In this document: positions 17,734 through 26,914 of the stretch, piece by piece
How positions within the stretch are numbered: position 1 is the first letter of the stretch
Layout: each line of letters opens with the position of its first letter
Source: CAZHNW01 sp942491575
GTDB taxonomy: Bacteria; Spirochaetota; UBA4802; UBA5550
Assembly: GCA_942491575.1 (NCBI GenBank)
Contig: CALOBT010000025.1
Span: 1,302,001-1,366,000, forward strand
Direction of reading: 5' to 3'
DNA length: 64,000 nt
The notes under the pieces: generated by a model
Databases searched by the model: none
Seen by the model: only the letters and a program-made list of their open reading frames with translations
Told to the model about the DNA's origin: nothing
Program-made: the position numbers and the translations under genes

Positions 17734-19317
17734 ATGAAACGTATTCTCATCAATTTTATACATCTTTCTATACCTTCAATATTTTCAATTAAAGCAAACA
17801 ATGAAAGGAAATCCAAAACAATGCCACTAAGTATTTTCATGGTAATGATTTTAGCCCTGTCATGCTATGACTCGAAAACGACAAAAGTAACCATCCCCCT
17901 GAATAATACAAAAAGGGCCGCGCCTGAAGCTGTAACAGGCTACAGGCTGATTATATCCGCAAACGATATGACAACCATAGATAAAACCATAACTACCGCC
18001 ACCGAAAGTATTACAGTAGAGGTCCCAACCGGCGAAAACAGAAATTTTGAATTAAGGGCATACGACAATCCCGGCTATGCATCACACCGGGGAGTGACTA
18101 CAGCCAGTCTGGCGGGGGGAAGTGATGTTACTATTAGCATTAACATGCAATTAACACTCAGAATGCTTGGTAATAACTCTACGGTAAATTTCAATCCAGG
18201 TAATTTCACAGAGGTTAATGACCTGGTTTACTTTAGCGCCAATGACAGTACCGGGGACGAGATCTGGGTTTTTGACCCGCAACAGGCAGTTGGTACATCA
18301 AATCCTCATCGAGTGACCGATTCTTTTGCAACATCGAATTTTATTGAAGACATTGGAGTCTACGAGAACACTCTCTACTTTGGTGCAGATGACGATTCTT
18401 TAATCGGTTATGAACTCTACAAATTTGACACATTATTACCCTCTCAAAATGGTACAAATCCAGCTTTTGTTGTTGATCTATACAATAGCGAGCCTCCCTC
18501 ATCGTCATATCCCCAAAACTTTTTTGAATATAATAACAAAATAATTTTTCAGGCATATGCACCCTCTACGGATTATGAATTCACAGTACTTGATCCGAAT
18601 AAGGCAATTACATATAACTCTTCAGATCCAGGGGATACAAATAATAATCCCTTTTTCGAAGATTTAACCGGAGGAGGATATGCTTCGTATCCCAAAAATT
18701 TTCTAACAAGGAATGGTATATTATACTTCTCAGCAGCTAATAGTAGTCCACGTGATCTTTTATTCCGCTATGACGGCAGTATGACGCCGGCACCAGCATC
18801 AGATACTGCCAACATTTCATTTAATTCAATATCTGAAACAGTTCTTTTTAACGGCAATATTTACATGGCGGGCAATCTTTCTAACGTTGTAGACCTATGG
18901 GTTTATGATGGGACACTAAATCAAAAGGCAATCGATATAAACACTACAGGCAGTGACGATCTAAAATCGCTTCATGCCACACAATCCTATCTCTATTTTA
19001 TTGCCAACGACGGGACGGATTCGGGCCAGGAATTATTCAGGTACAGCGGAACTGGCTCTGCGGAGAAATTAACTGAGACTTTACCATTCTACGATTGCAA
19101 AATCCTTGGCGTCATCGAAGAAAATGTTCTGATAGCCAATTGGTCGGACGGGAGCAACCTGAATCTGTATATTTATTCCTCAAACGGTGATTTAACGCTG
19201 ATAAAAACAACATCAGATCATGATCCAAATGCAGAAGTCATCGGCAACCGCATCTATTTCTCAGCTCCGGATGGCGTTGACGGCACTGAGCTGTGGGTTT
19301 TTGAATTCTATAATTAA
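17734..19317 (+). CDS. Lipoprotein-like surface protein with ELWxxDG-type repeats
   Basis: The start at 17734 is set by AAGGAGGA just upstream and gives 527 residues. A hydrophobic stretch ends in a lipobox-like LALSC at about residues 42-46. Because the basic region precedes it directly, an internal ATG at 17821 is also possible. After a small beta domain, at least five blade-like repeats follow with the theme L-Y-F-x-A-N-D-G-x-E-L-W/F-x-Y/F-D, for example VYFSANDSTGDEIWVFD, YFIANDGTDSGQELFRYSG and IYFSAPDGVDGTELWVFEF. Such repeats are typical of secreted beta-propeller proteins. The ligand is unknown. Confidence 0.72.
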   Translation: MKRILINFIHLSIPSIFSIKANNERKSKTMPLSIFMVMILALSCYDSKTTKVTIPLNNTKRAAPEAVTGYRLIISANDMTTIDKTITTATESITVEVPTGENRNFELRAYDNPGYASHRGVTTASLAGGSDVTISINMQLTLRMLGNNSTVNFNPGNFTEVNDLVYFSANDSTGDEIWVFDPQQAVGTSNPHRVTDSFATSNFIEDIGVYENTLYFGADDDSLIGYELYKFDTLLPSQNGTNPAFVVDLYNSEPPSSSYPQNFFEYNNKIIFQAYAPSTDYEFTVLDPNKAITYNSSDPGDTNNNPFFEDLTGGGYASYPKNFLTRNGILYFSAANSSPRDLLFRYDGSMTPAPASDTANISFNSISETVLFNGNIYMAGNLSNVVDLWVYDGTLNQKAIDINTTGSDDLKSLHATQSYLYFIANDGTDSGQELFRYSGTGSAEKLTETLPFYDCKILGVIEENVLIANWSDGSNLNLYIYSSNGDLTLIKTTSDHDPNAEVIGNRIYFSAPDGVDGTELWVFEFYN

Positions 19318-19355
19318 AAATATAAACGGCATTATTTTTGAAAAGAAATTAAACA

Positions 19356-19382
19356 ATGGGTGTCTCTGACAGAGACACCCAT
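19356..19382. terminator. Bidirectional hairpin between convergent genes
   Basis: ATGGGTGTCTCT pairs perfectly with AGAGACACCCAT around a three-base loop, a 12-base stem. On the minus strand it lies ten bases after the acyl-CoA synthetase stop and is followed by the T-rich run TGTTTAATTTCTTTTC. It probably terminates that gene and may also stop plus-strand transcripts from the lipoprotein gene. Confidence 0.8.
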
Positions 19383-19391
19383 GATTATGCC

Positions 19392-21266
19392 TTACTGATA
19401 CATTTCATCAATCATATCACTGTACTTATCCGTAATGACTTTTCTCTTCAGTTTCATTGTTGGTGTAAGCTCTCCCCCTTCCTGGGTCAATTCATTCAGA
19501 ATAAGGGCGAACTTCTTTATCTGCTCAACACGGCCGAGGGAACTTGTCCTTTCAGCAATCCTTTCCTCGTAGAGCTTTAAGATTTCCGGTTTTGCGATCA
19601 GCTCTTCTCTAGAAGTATATTCAATTCCTTCATTTTTGCAGTACTGATCAAGTATGTCGAAATTCGGTACCACCAGGGCAGAGATAAATTTTCTTCCGTC
19701 GCCTATAGCAACAAACTGCTCCACAAGGAGTTCATCACCCATTAGCATTTCGATCTGCTGAGGGGAAATATTTTTACCACCCGCAGTAATGATAAGATCT
19801 TTTATCCGGTCGGTAATCTTTACAAAGGTATGGGGATCTCCATCGTTTTCCTTTACGATGAGCTCTCCAATATCCTGCGTCTTGAACCAGCCATCGTCGG
19901 TAAAGCAGTCTTTAGTGGCATCATCCTTTTTATGATACCCCTTCATGCACATGCCCCCCTTAAGCTGGATCTCTCCGTCATCGGCAATTCTCATGTCGCA
20001 CATGGGAACCTTCGGCCCGCAGCCGCCGGGCATGCCGTAGTCTCCAAAACCGACACAGACAGGAAAAAATTCCGTAAGGCCGTAACCCTGTATGAGATTG
20101 ATACCAAAGGCCTGAAAGAACTCATTGATTTCACGGGCAAATGCGGCACCGCCGACATGGTAAACCATACACCGTTCGGTTCCAAGTTTTTGCCGTACCT
20201 TTTTAAATATCAGGGCATTCGCCACGGTATACTTAAGCTTCAGAATTAACCCGGATTTTTTTTCATCCAGTTTATTCCTGTACACTTCCAGGCCGACACC
20301 AACAGCCCAGTTAAAGAGATTTTTCTTTACAGGTGAAGCCGTCTTCAGGCCGTCATGAATGGTACCATAGACCTTTTCCCATATACGCGGCACACTGGTC
20401 ATACACTGTGGCTTTAGCTCAGCCATGATATCTATAAACTGCTTTGGGTCAGGGCAGTAGGCGATCTGTACGCCTAGTGACATACAGCCGTATGACCACA
20501 TTCGTTCAAATACATGACTCAGGGGCAGTATTGCCAGTGAAATCGTATCCTCTTTGACGACAGGTGCAAATCTCTGCCCCGTGGGAAAAATACCGTTGAG
20601 AAAACTTCGGTGGGTATGTATAGCCCCCTTTGGGGCCCCCGTGGTGCCCGAGGTGTAGATGATGGTAAGGGTATCATCGGGTTTCACATCATTGAGACGT
20701 TTTTCGAGCTCTTCCTCTTTGGAGGATTTATATCCTGTTTCCAGGAGATCATCAAGGTGAATGCTCTCCCCACCCTCTATTTTTGTCTCTCTATCAAAGA
20801 CGACAATTTTTTTGAGGTATTTATTGTTCCCAATTATCTCTTTTGCCCGGTCATACTGCTCCTGGTCCCCGGTAAATATAATAGATACTTCCGCATCATT
20901 TATAATATATTCAGTTTCTTCCTTTGAATTTGTGGCATAAACAGGAACGGAGACTCCCCTGACAGCGAGGATTCCAAGGTCAGCAATTGCCCATTCCGGC
21001 CGGTTCTGGGAAAAAATTGCCCCCATATCTCCCGGCTTAAGAATATCCATCTCCAGAAGGGCCTTTGCAACAGCCTTTACGTCTTCCCCAAACTTTCTCC
21101 AGGTCATCGATTTCCAGGAACCATTGACCTGGTATCTCAGGGCGGTCCGTTCACCGAATTTTTCAGCATTTTTCAGCATCAGCATGGCAAGAGTTTTATT
21201 CTCTTCCAGGAAATTTGCAAGTTCACTATCCCAGTCTCTCTGAGACTCCTTTAACTGTGCGACCAT
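19392..21266 (-). CDS. Long-chain acyl-CoA synthetase (AMP-binding)
   Basis: This enzyme activates fatty acids to acyl-CoA through an acyl-adenylate. The 624 residues contain the P-loop of the ANL superfamily (IYTSGTTGAPKGAIHTH), the A5-type motif QGYGLTEFFPVC, and the C-terminal hinge DRIKDLIITAGGKNISPQQIE. The start at 21266 is chosen because GAGGAGG lies six bases upstream; ATGs at 21287 and 21272 are less well placed. It resembles bacterial FAA1-type enzymes of about 600 residues. It is a single gene with its own terminator. Confidence 0.93.
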   Translation of the reverse strand: MVAQLKESQRDWDSELANFLEENKTLAMLMLKNAEKFGERTALRYQVNGSWKSMTWRKFGEDVKAVAKALLEMDILKPGDMGAIFSQNRPEWAIADLGILAVRGVSVPVYATNSKEETEYIINDAEVSIIFTGDQEQYDRAKEIIGNNKYLKKIVVFDRETKIEGGESIHLDDLLETGYKSSKEEELEKRLNDVKPDDTLTIIYTSGTTGAPKGAIHTHRSFLNGIFPTGQRFAPVVKEDTISLAILPLSHVFERMWSYGCMSLGVQIAYCPDPKQFIDIMAELKPQCMTSVPRIWEKVYGTIHDGLKTASPVKKNLFNWAVGVGLEVYRNKLDEKKSGLILKLKYTVANALIFKKVRQKLGTERCMVYHVGGAAFAREINEFFQAFGINLIQGYGLTEFFPVCVGFGDYGMPGGCGPKVPMCDMRIADDGEIQLKGGMCMKGYHKKDDATKDCFTDDGWFKTQDIGELIVKENDGDPHTFVKITDRIKDLIITAGGKNISPQQIEMLMGDELLVEQFVAIGDGRKFISALVVPNFDILDQYCKNEGIEYTSREELIAKPEILKLYEERIAERTSSLGRVEQIKKFALILNELTQEGGELTPTMKLKRKVITDKYSDMIDEMYQ

Positions 21267-21519
21267 GATCATCCTCCTCAGCATCATAATTATACTGTAT
21301 CTTTATTTTTATACTCAGGAAAACAGATGTTGATTTTATCGCAAGATATTTTCAGATTTTTTGGAGAGAAATTTTGTCTGGAAGAAAACCACGGGGACAC
21401 GCTTAATAGAAGCCCCCGGCTCGAAAAAGTTACATTGCATACATGGACTATAGCCTCGCCACCCCCAAAGGGGGTTTATGAATACATAGCGCATTGCCTT
21501 TTCTCATTAGAAAATAATT

Positions 21520-21550
21520 AAGCCCCTCCGGTTTTTTTTGGGGGGGGCTT
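21520..21550 (-). terminator. Hairpin downstream of porin gene
   Basis: AAGCCCC and GGGGCTT arms enclose a CCAAAAAAAACC-like loop. On the minus strand the hairpin begins about 15 bases after the porin stop and is followed by AATTATTTTCT. It probably ends the four-gene exported cluster. A second small hairpin, ACCCCC-AAA-GGGGGT, lies at 21471-21485. Confidence 0.6.
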
Positions 21551-21564
21551 AAATTATATAATTA

Positions 21565-22788
21565 TCAATAATATGAAACAGTCGCCAGGATTCCACCCTG
21601 GATATCCATACCCTCTTTCTGGCCGTCCATATCCTTCATATAATCACGAAGAGAAAAGGAAGGAGTCAGGGCAATGAGGCCGCCGATACTGATTTTACAG
21701 TTTGCGTAGTATTCCATTGCGAAATCATATTTGCTGCCTTCATTGGGATACCTAACTACAGAAAATCCGTACCCGGCATGCATAACAATTGAGGGAGTAA
21801 TGGCATAACCAAATTCAACATAACTCTGAACATTCCAGGTATCCTTTATCTCAAACTTACCTGTGGCAATGTTTTCGATAGAGACGGCGGCTCCGCCATA
21901 GTATGTACTGTTACCATTTGACTGGGTTGTAACTCCATAGTTAGCGGGATTTACTAAAAATCCACCGCTCATGGCAAGTGTCATTTTTCTAAGCTTTGCT
22001 TCGACATTCACATATGCAAGATATGAATAAATCCAGTTTTTGTTGAATTCAACGCCCGATTCAGATCCGGAAAGATAATAGACATTACCGGCACCACCTA
22101 CTCCCAAATCGATGTACTTGCTTTTATATTCATAACCCGCGGCAAACTTTGGAATATATGACTTGATGTTAGAAAGACTCTGGCCGGTAGTAACATCACG
22201 GTCAACATTTACCAGTTCAAATTCAGTTGTGGATCCGGAACCGGATGTTGGATTATTTACAGTCTGTTCGAAGGTATATGTTCGCTTCGCCACATTGGGC
22301 TTCATGATATCAATATAGAAACCGGAAAAAGTAAGTTTTATCTGCAGGGTAGGATCCTCATACATTGCACCAAATCCCTCGGAACGGAAGTAATCAGCAG
22401 ATTCATGTGACCACTTTACATAGGGAGACCAGGTCTGTCCGATTAAAAGCTTTCCAAAGCTGAGCTTATATTCTCCAAAGGCCTTTCTAATCTTTACTTC
22501 ACGGTCATTTTCGATGTCGTCGATTCCAAGTTCAAAGACACCCTTATACTTTTTGTAATCGAAGTTAAAACCAAGATTACTGTCATCCTTGATACGGTAG
22601 ATTACATCCGCATCAATGGATTTTGACCCACCGCTGTCATAGGTCTCATCATAGTTACCCCCGAGAAAAAGATAAAGGTTTCCGTAGGGACGAATATGGT
22701 CCATGGGACCCGCTTCAGCTTTACGCAATGACGGTATGACTGCCATCAGTATAACCAGAGAAATGAAAAAAAACTTTTGTGCCTTCAT
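21565..22788 (-). CDS. Outer-membrane beta-barrel (porin-like) protein
   Basis: The 407 residues start with a clear signal peptide cleaved near KAEA-GPMDHI (about residue 26). The mature part is made of alternating-residue amphipathic strands separated by Asp/Ser/Gly-rich turns, for example RPYGNLYLFLGGNYDE and FGEYKLSFGKLLIGQTWSPY. It ends in a tyrosine (ILATVSYY), as many barrels do. The GQTWSP segment resembles general porin-like proteins of the DcaP/OmpL class, but I cannot assign a family. AAGGAG precedes the ATG. It lies 67 bases after the HEAT protein gene on the same strand. Confidence 0.75.
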   Translation of the reverse strand: MKAQKFFFISLVILMAVIPSLRKAEAGPMDHIRPYGNLYLFLGGNYDETYDSGGSKSIDADVIYRIKDDSNLGFNFDYKKYKGVFELGIDDIENDREVKIRKAFGEYKLSFGKLLIGQTWSPYVKWSHESADYFRSEGFGAMYEDPTLQIKLTFSGFYIDIMKPNVAKRTYTFEQTVNNPTSGSGSTTEFELVNVDRDVTTGQSLSNIKSYIPKFAAGYEYKSKYIDLGVGGAGNVYYLSGSESGVEFNKNWIYSYLAYVNVEAKLRKMTLAMSGGFLVNPANYGVTTQSNGNSTYYGGAAVSIENIATGKFEIKDTWNVQSYVEFGYAITPSIVMHAGYGFSVVRYPNEGSKYDFAMEYYANCKISIGGLIALTPSFSLRDYMKDMDGQKEGMDIQGGILATVSYY

Positions 22789-22855
22789 AAAAGAATCTCC
22801 TTTTTATATAACCTGTCGAATGTCCATAAACTGCTCCCTCCGGGAGTATCCATGG

Positions 22856-24703
22856 TTATTTTTTCCGTGACGCCAGGGCCCGGTATATTATTTTCCTTTG
22901 TTCCATAGAGCGTTCAGTCTTCAGCATACTTCTAAGTTTTTCCTTTACGCCGGGTTGATCCCGGTGCTTTACGAGGTAACGGTACATTCCCCCGCGGATT
23001 ATTTCGTTATCCTCTCCATTGAGACTATCCATAACAGTCTGCAGATTCTTTCCCGTCGGTTCTCTCTTTATAAGGCCAAGTACTACCGCATTGCGTACGG
23101 ACTCGCTCTTGTCATTTTTCAGTGTAGTGGAGAGGACTTCATCGACTTCCTCATCCTTGAAACGGGAAAGGGCCGCCATGGCTGCCGCGCGCTCCTGATC
23201 ATTTTCCGACTCGGCAAATTCCATCACCGGTTTAATCATTTCACTATTGCCCGTATTGCCTGCAGCATGCATCAGGGCCACCTTTGTATTGAGATCACCT
23301 GCCTCTGAAAATTCCGCGGTTAACTTTGACCGGATCTCCTCAGCCAGGGCCTTCTTTTCATCATCGCTGCTATTATTGAGGGTGGAAGAAATATTCCCCA
23401 GGGAAAGAAGAGCCGTGGCGGAAACCTCCTTCACTCCGGGATCGGCACTGCCCCGCATATTATAGGCCTGCCAGAGATTGCCGAGGGAATCCTCAGTCGG
23501 CTTTGCGATCATCGAAAATGCCACCGCCGCCTGTACGCGATTTTCTTTTTTAAAAGATCCGTCAGTCATTATTGTTGAGAGGGCTTCCTGAGCCTTTTCA
23601 TGTCCCGTTCGGCCAAGGGTATGAACAATCATGGCACGCTGCTGAGCATTCAAACGATCTTCCCTCAGCAATTCAGGCATCTTCAGGGCTTCATTGGGAT
23701 AGAGTTCCAGATAACGGATCATATCCTGAACTCCCTGAGAGGAAAACTTTATATCCTTAAGGAGTATCTTCTTAAAAATTTTCAGACAGTCAAGAGTGCC
23801 GTAGCGCTTGCGGATTTTTTCCCTGTCCGCTTTTACCGCAAGGGGTTCAGTATTTTTAGGCAGTGCCTTCCAGCCTGCGATGATCTCCGAGGCGTTCAGG
23901 TCATCCCTCCAGAGTGCAAGGTCAATGCCTGTACCGGGACCGGTATAGAAGAGACTTATTCGGGAGGAAGTTTTAAGCATTGTCTGGCCGTCATTTTTGA
24001 ATGCCAGAAGCTCTCTTGCCTTTACTTCCTTCACCCAGCTCTTGTCTTTATTAAACATAAAGGATGAAGTGGATTTTTGTATTTCGATGGAAGTTTCTTT
24101 CTCTCCCCCGGCATTGAGGTAGACTGTTTTGCTTTTCAGCAGCTGGTTCTTGTCCATACGATAACGCGCCTCAAATGAGCCATGTTCGTCTTTTTCTTCG
24201 GTATCCCATGACGAACCAAGACCGGAGGAGGTAACGTACTGAAATTTTTTCACCACTGACTTTACAGTCTCTTCGTCTTCCGCGGCGATTTTGTTATTGA
24301 AGGAAAATGATTTCATAACTCCATCGGCATCGAGGTCAACGAAGAAAAGCCCCGCAAAAATATTCTCCGATGAGGCACTCCGCTGTCCCTCCGCGCGTAT
24401 TTCCACGGGGGAGAACTGCATGCCGAGACGAATTGAATCTTCAGAAACAGAAAACACCCTGACATTGAGATTTCCCTTCATGGTGATGCGTTTATGCATT
24501 GCTGCCGATCCGGGCATCGTGGAACGGATCACGTCACGGCTCGACAGGGAATAGACGAGACGGTCACCGGGATTCCAGTTTACGGCAACAACCTGCCCGC
24601 TCCCGAAAAAAAGAGTAAGGATGGCGGCACCGACAACCATGGCTGCAGTAGTTACTATGTACCCCCTACGCGTCATGGTTTTACTGCTGAGCCGCTTCGT
24701 CAT
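22856..24703 (-). CDS. Exported anchored protein with N-terminal beta domain and HEAT repeats
   Basis: The 615 residues have a basic start and one membrane segment (about residues 14-38), so the body should be periplasmic. Residues about 40-280 are beta-rich (WNPGDRLVYSLSSRDV opens it). Residues about 330-615 are helical repeats of the HEAT kind, for example RAAAMAALSRFKDEEVDEVL and SVRNAVVLGLIKREPTGKNL. The order of a beta-barrel-like lipid-binding domain followed by a helical solenoid recalls vitellogenin-type lipid carriers, which is a guess from pattern. The first ATG overlaps the upstream gene by 23 bases; an ATG at 24676 is an alternative start. Confidence 0.6.
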   Translation of the reverse strand: MTKRLSSKTMTRRGYIVTTAAMVVGAAILTLFFGSGQVVAVNWNPGDRLVYSLSSRDVIRSTMPGSAAMHKRITMKGNLNVRVFSVSEDSIRLGMQFSPVEIRAEGQRSASSENIFAGLFFVDLDADGVMKSFSFNNKIAAEDEETVKSVVKKFQYVTSSGLGSSWDTEEKDEHGSFEARYRMDKNQLLKSKTVYLNAGGEKETSIEIQKSTSSFMFNKDKSWVKEVKARELLAFKNDGQTMLKTSSRISLFYTGPGTGIDLALWRDDLNASEIIAGWKALPKNTEPLAVKADREKIRKRYGTLDCLKIFKKILLKDIKFSSQGVQDMIRYLELYPNEALKMPELLREDRLNAQQRAMIVHTLGRTGHEKAQEALSTIMTDGSFKKENRVQAAVAFSMIAKPTEDSLGNLWQAYNMRGSADPGVKEVSATALLSLGNISSTLNNSSDDEKKALAEEIRSKLTAEFSEAGDLNTKVALMHAAGNTGNSEMIKPVMEFAESENDQERAAAMAALSRFKDEEVDEVLSTTLKNDKSESVRNAVVLGLIKREPTGKNLQTVMDSLNGEDNEIIRGGMYRYLVKHRDQPGVKEKLRSMLKTERSMEQRKIIYRALASRKK

Positions 24704-26903
24704 ATCTCATGAGAGTGGTATACTTTTCATCACCAACATCTGCCGGCAGGGCGTCCGATCCCCAAATATTGGAATAAATGGCAAACTCGACAATTGGAAT
24801 CCTAAAGGAACTGTAACGATATATCTCCCATGACCACCTTTTACTGAAAAGGAGAAAATCAATTTCAAGATAGAGATCAATATATCCCTTTGGCCCCGTA
24901 AGATAGATACCGAAGTCACGATAGACTGTACCCTTTACCGCCGGCCAGGTAACACCGGTATCAACATTGGTAACGGTTCCATGTTCTGTTCTGGTGCCGG
25001 TACTCTGAATCACATCAAATGTAAGAACATCACACCAGGTATAGACCCCCACTCCAGCAAGCCCCGCAATACTTATGGAAGCGTCGGCATGAACTGAACC
25101 TACAAGGGTGGCGTACTTATCAATCTTCATGCTTCCATCATAATTCAGATCCAGACTGACTCCCGGTGTCAGGATTACATCAATACCGGCAATGAGCCTG
25201 AAACGGAAACACTTGACCCACATGGTCTTGGTCCATTCTCTGCTGAACAGTGTAATTGGCCAGTTCCAGTCATTGCTGCTGTGTCCCAGGGAGGCATCGG
25301 AGAAGTAGACCTTCTGTGCCGCCTCCACGTGAAAATCGAAGGCCGTCCTGTTTGGATCTCCAGGAGTACAGATGGCATTCAGGTAGGTATCCATCAGGCT
25401 GTAGGTATTGCCGAAGACGGTACCATGAGCTCCCACACCGAAACTGTAAAGACTGAAATTCCTGAAGAGGCAGCCTTCATGAATCTCCGCCCGCGCCCCG
25501 AAATCGGAGTCTCCCACCTTAAACTCAAAACCGTCCCAGAAAATTACCAGCTGTTTGTCATTCTCTTCTTTTTCGGCGAGATCAATTTTATCATAGGGAT
25601 AGACCTTGATGCCTTCGTTTGATTCGACTTCCATCTTTTCAAGATTTATAATAAAATCATTTTCCATAGTATTGTTTGCAGTGGTACTTGCCGCTCCAGC
25701 AGGATCATAGTCACCATCTTTTGAAGAAAGAAAACGGCTCTCATTGATGGTCCCCCCCGGATTCACCACGGCCACAATCTTAAAGTTATAGTTTTTATAC
25801 ACGTCACCGTCACCGATACGTTCCCGAATGGCCATTGCGTCATCGTCTTCCCCGCCATCTTCTTCCGTATCGTAATCACCGTCATCGGGTATCCGCAGTG
25901 CAATATTTACCCGCTCCGTGGTATTGGCCTTCAGCAAGGGAATATAATAAGTAGTTACCCACCCCCCCATATCGAGATCATATATTTTCAGAGGAATTGA
26001 GATAGCTGGAGATATGGAAGAATCATTACTCTCCAGCCTAAATTCTATAGGAACATTAAGGGCATCGCTGGCGGAGGAGCGTACATGGACATTTCCCATA
26101 AAGGTTCGATCAGAAGCGGAGGGAATTATATGAAAGGGAGTCGCCAAAGGATTTTCAATTTCAACACCCGGAACATCTATCTTAAAATCCTGGGCCCCGG
26201 GGAGGTTTCCAAGATCGAGATCGAGAAAGGTCACAACACTGATATCATCGCCGCTACCGCCTGTAAAATTCAACTCTTCGATGGAGAGGTCAGGTTTACT
26301 CATATATTCCGTGGTGACCAGAATGGTATTCTTATCCCGGTAGGCCTGGTCTGCCAGTTTTGTTTTAAACTTTTCATAGACTGTATAAGCATCGACTTCA
26401 GCGTCTCCGTTCTTGTTGACCTCGCCGACGATACAGAAAGTTCCGGTTTTCCAGTCTCCAGTCATTTCATCACGAGCATCATTTGAGGGAACATTGATTG
26501 AGAGCTGATAGGTGTTGGTTCCAGCAAGCAGCTGATCGATGGTTGTCTCGGGAGTTCGGTCAATATAGTACATACGGATATCACCGACATCACCGATTCC
26601 GTTCTCCACCTCTTCGACATCATCAATATTCAAAAGATATATCTGGATGGGCACTTCTGTTTCCGGATATTCAGCAGTCAGTTCGATATCAACTGGGAGA
26701 TCATGTCCGATGTGAACTTTACGATCCGCATTGGAATTGGCGGACGAACCGTCTCTCGTTGTATCTACCGGGGCTGCGATACCCTTCATATCATAAGTGT
26801 TAACCGCCACGGCACTGTCATCGATACAGGAACCGGTAACCAGAACCAGGGATGCTGAAAGAATCATTATTATCAGTCTCATTTTTTTCATCTCGCTTTT
26901 CAT
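24681..26903 (-). CDS. Large lipoprotein with CARDB-like domains
   Basis: The 740 residues begin with a lipoprotein signal (SLVLVTGSC, lipidated cysteine at about residue 26). The middle holds at least two CARDB-like beta-sandwich segments, KPDLSIEELNF at about residue 205 and one ending NNTMENDFIINLEKMEV at about residue 430. The C-terminal 250 residues are rich in aromatic and alternating hydrophobic residues (SMKIDKYATLVGSVHADASI, YIDLYLEIDFLLFSKRW), possibly a curved beta-sheet or ligand-binding shell. GGGAGG lies six bases before the ATG. It is 11 bases after the TAXI gene and overlaps the HEAT gene. No family is recognised over the full length. Confidence 0.6.
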   Translation of the reverse strand: MKSEMKKMRLIIMILSASLVLVTGSCIDDSAVAVNTYDMKGIAAPVDTTRDGSSANSNADRKVHIGHDLPVDIELTAEYPETEVPIQIYLLNIDDVEEVENGIGDVGDIRMYYIDRTPETTIDQLLAGTNTYQLSINVPSNDARDEMTGDWKTGTFCIVGEVNKNGDAEVDAYTVYEKFKTKLADQAYRDKNTILVTTEYMSKPDLSIEELNFTGGSGDDISVVTFLDLDLGNLPGAQDFKIDVPGVEIENPLATPFHIIPSASDRTFMGNVHVRSSASDALNVPIEFRLESNDSSISPAISIPLKIYDLDMGGWVTTYYIPLLKANTTERVNIALRIPDDGDYDTEEDGGEDDDAMAIRERIGDGDVYKNYNFKIVAVVNPGGTINESRFLSSKDGDYDPAGAASTTANNTMENDFIINLEKMEVESNEGIKVYPYDKIDLAEKEENDKQLVIFWDGFEFKVGDSDFGARAEIHEGCLFRNFSLYSFGVGAHGTVFGNTYSLMDTYLNAICTPGDPNRTAFDFHVEAAQKVYFSDASLGHSSNDWNWPITLFSREWTKTMWVKCFRFRLIAGIDVILTPGVSLDLNYDGSMKIDKYATLVGSVHADASISIAGLAGVGVYTWCDVLTFDVIQSTGTRTEHGTVTNVDTGVTWPAVKGTVYRDFGIYLTGPKGYIDLYLEIDFLLFSKRWSWEIYRYSSFRIPIVEFAIYSNIWGSDALPADVGDEKYTTLMRYDEAAQQ

Positions 26904-26914
26904 TATGGGCCTCC

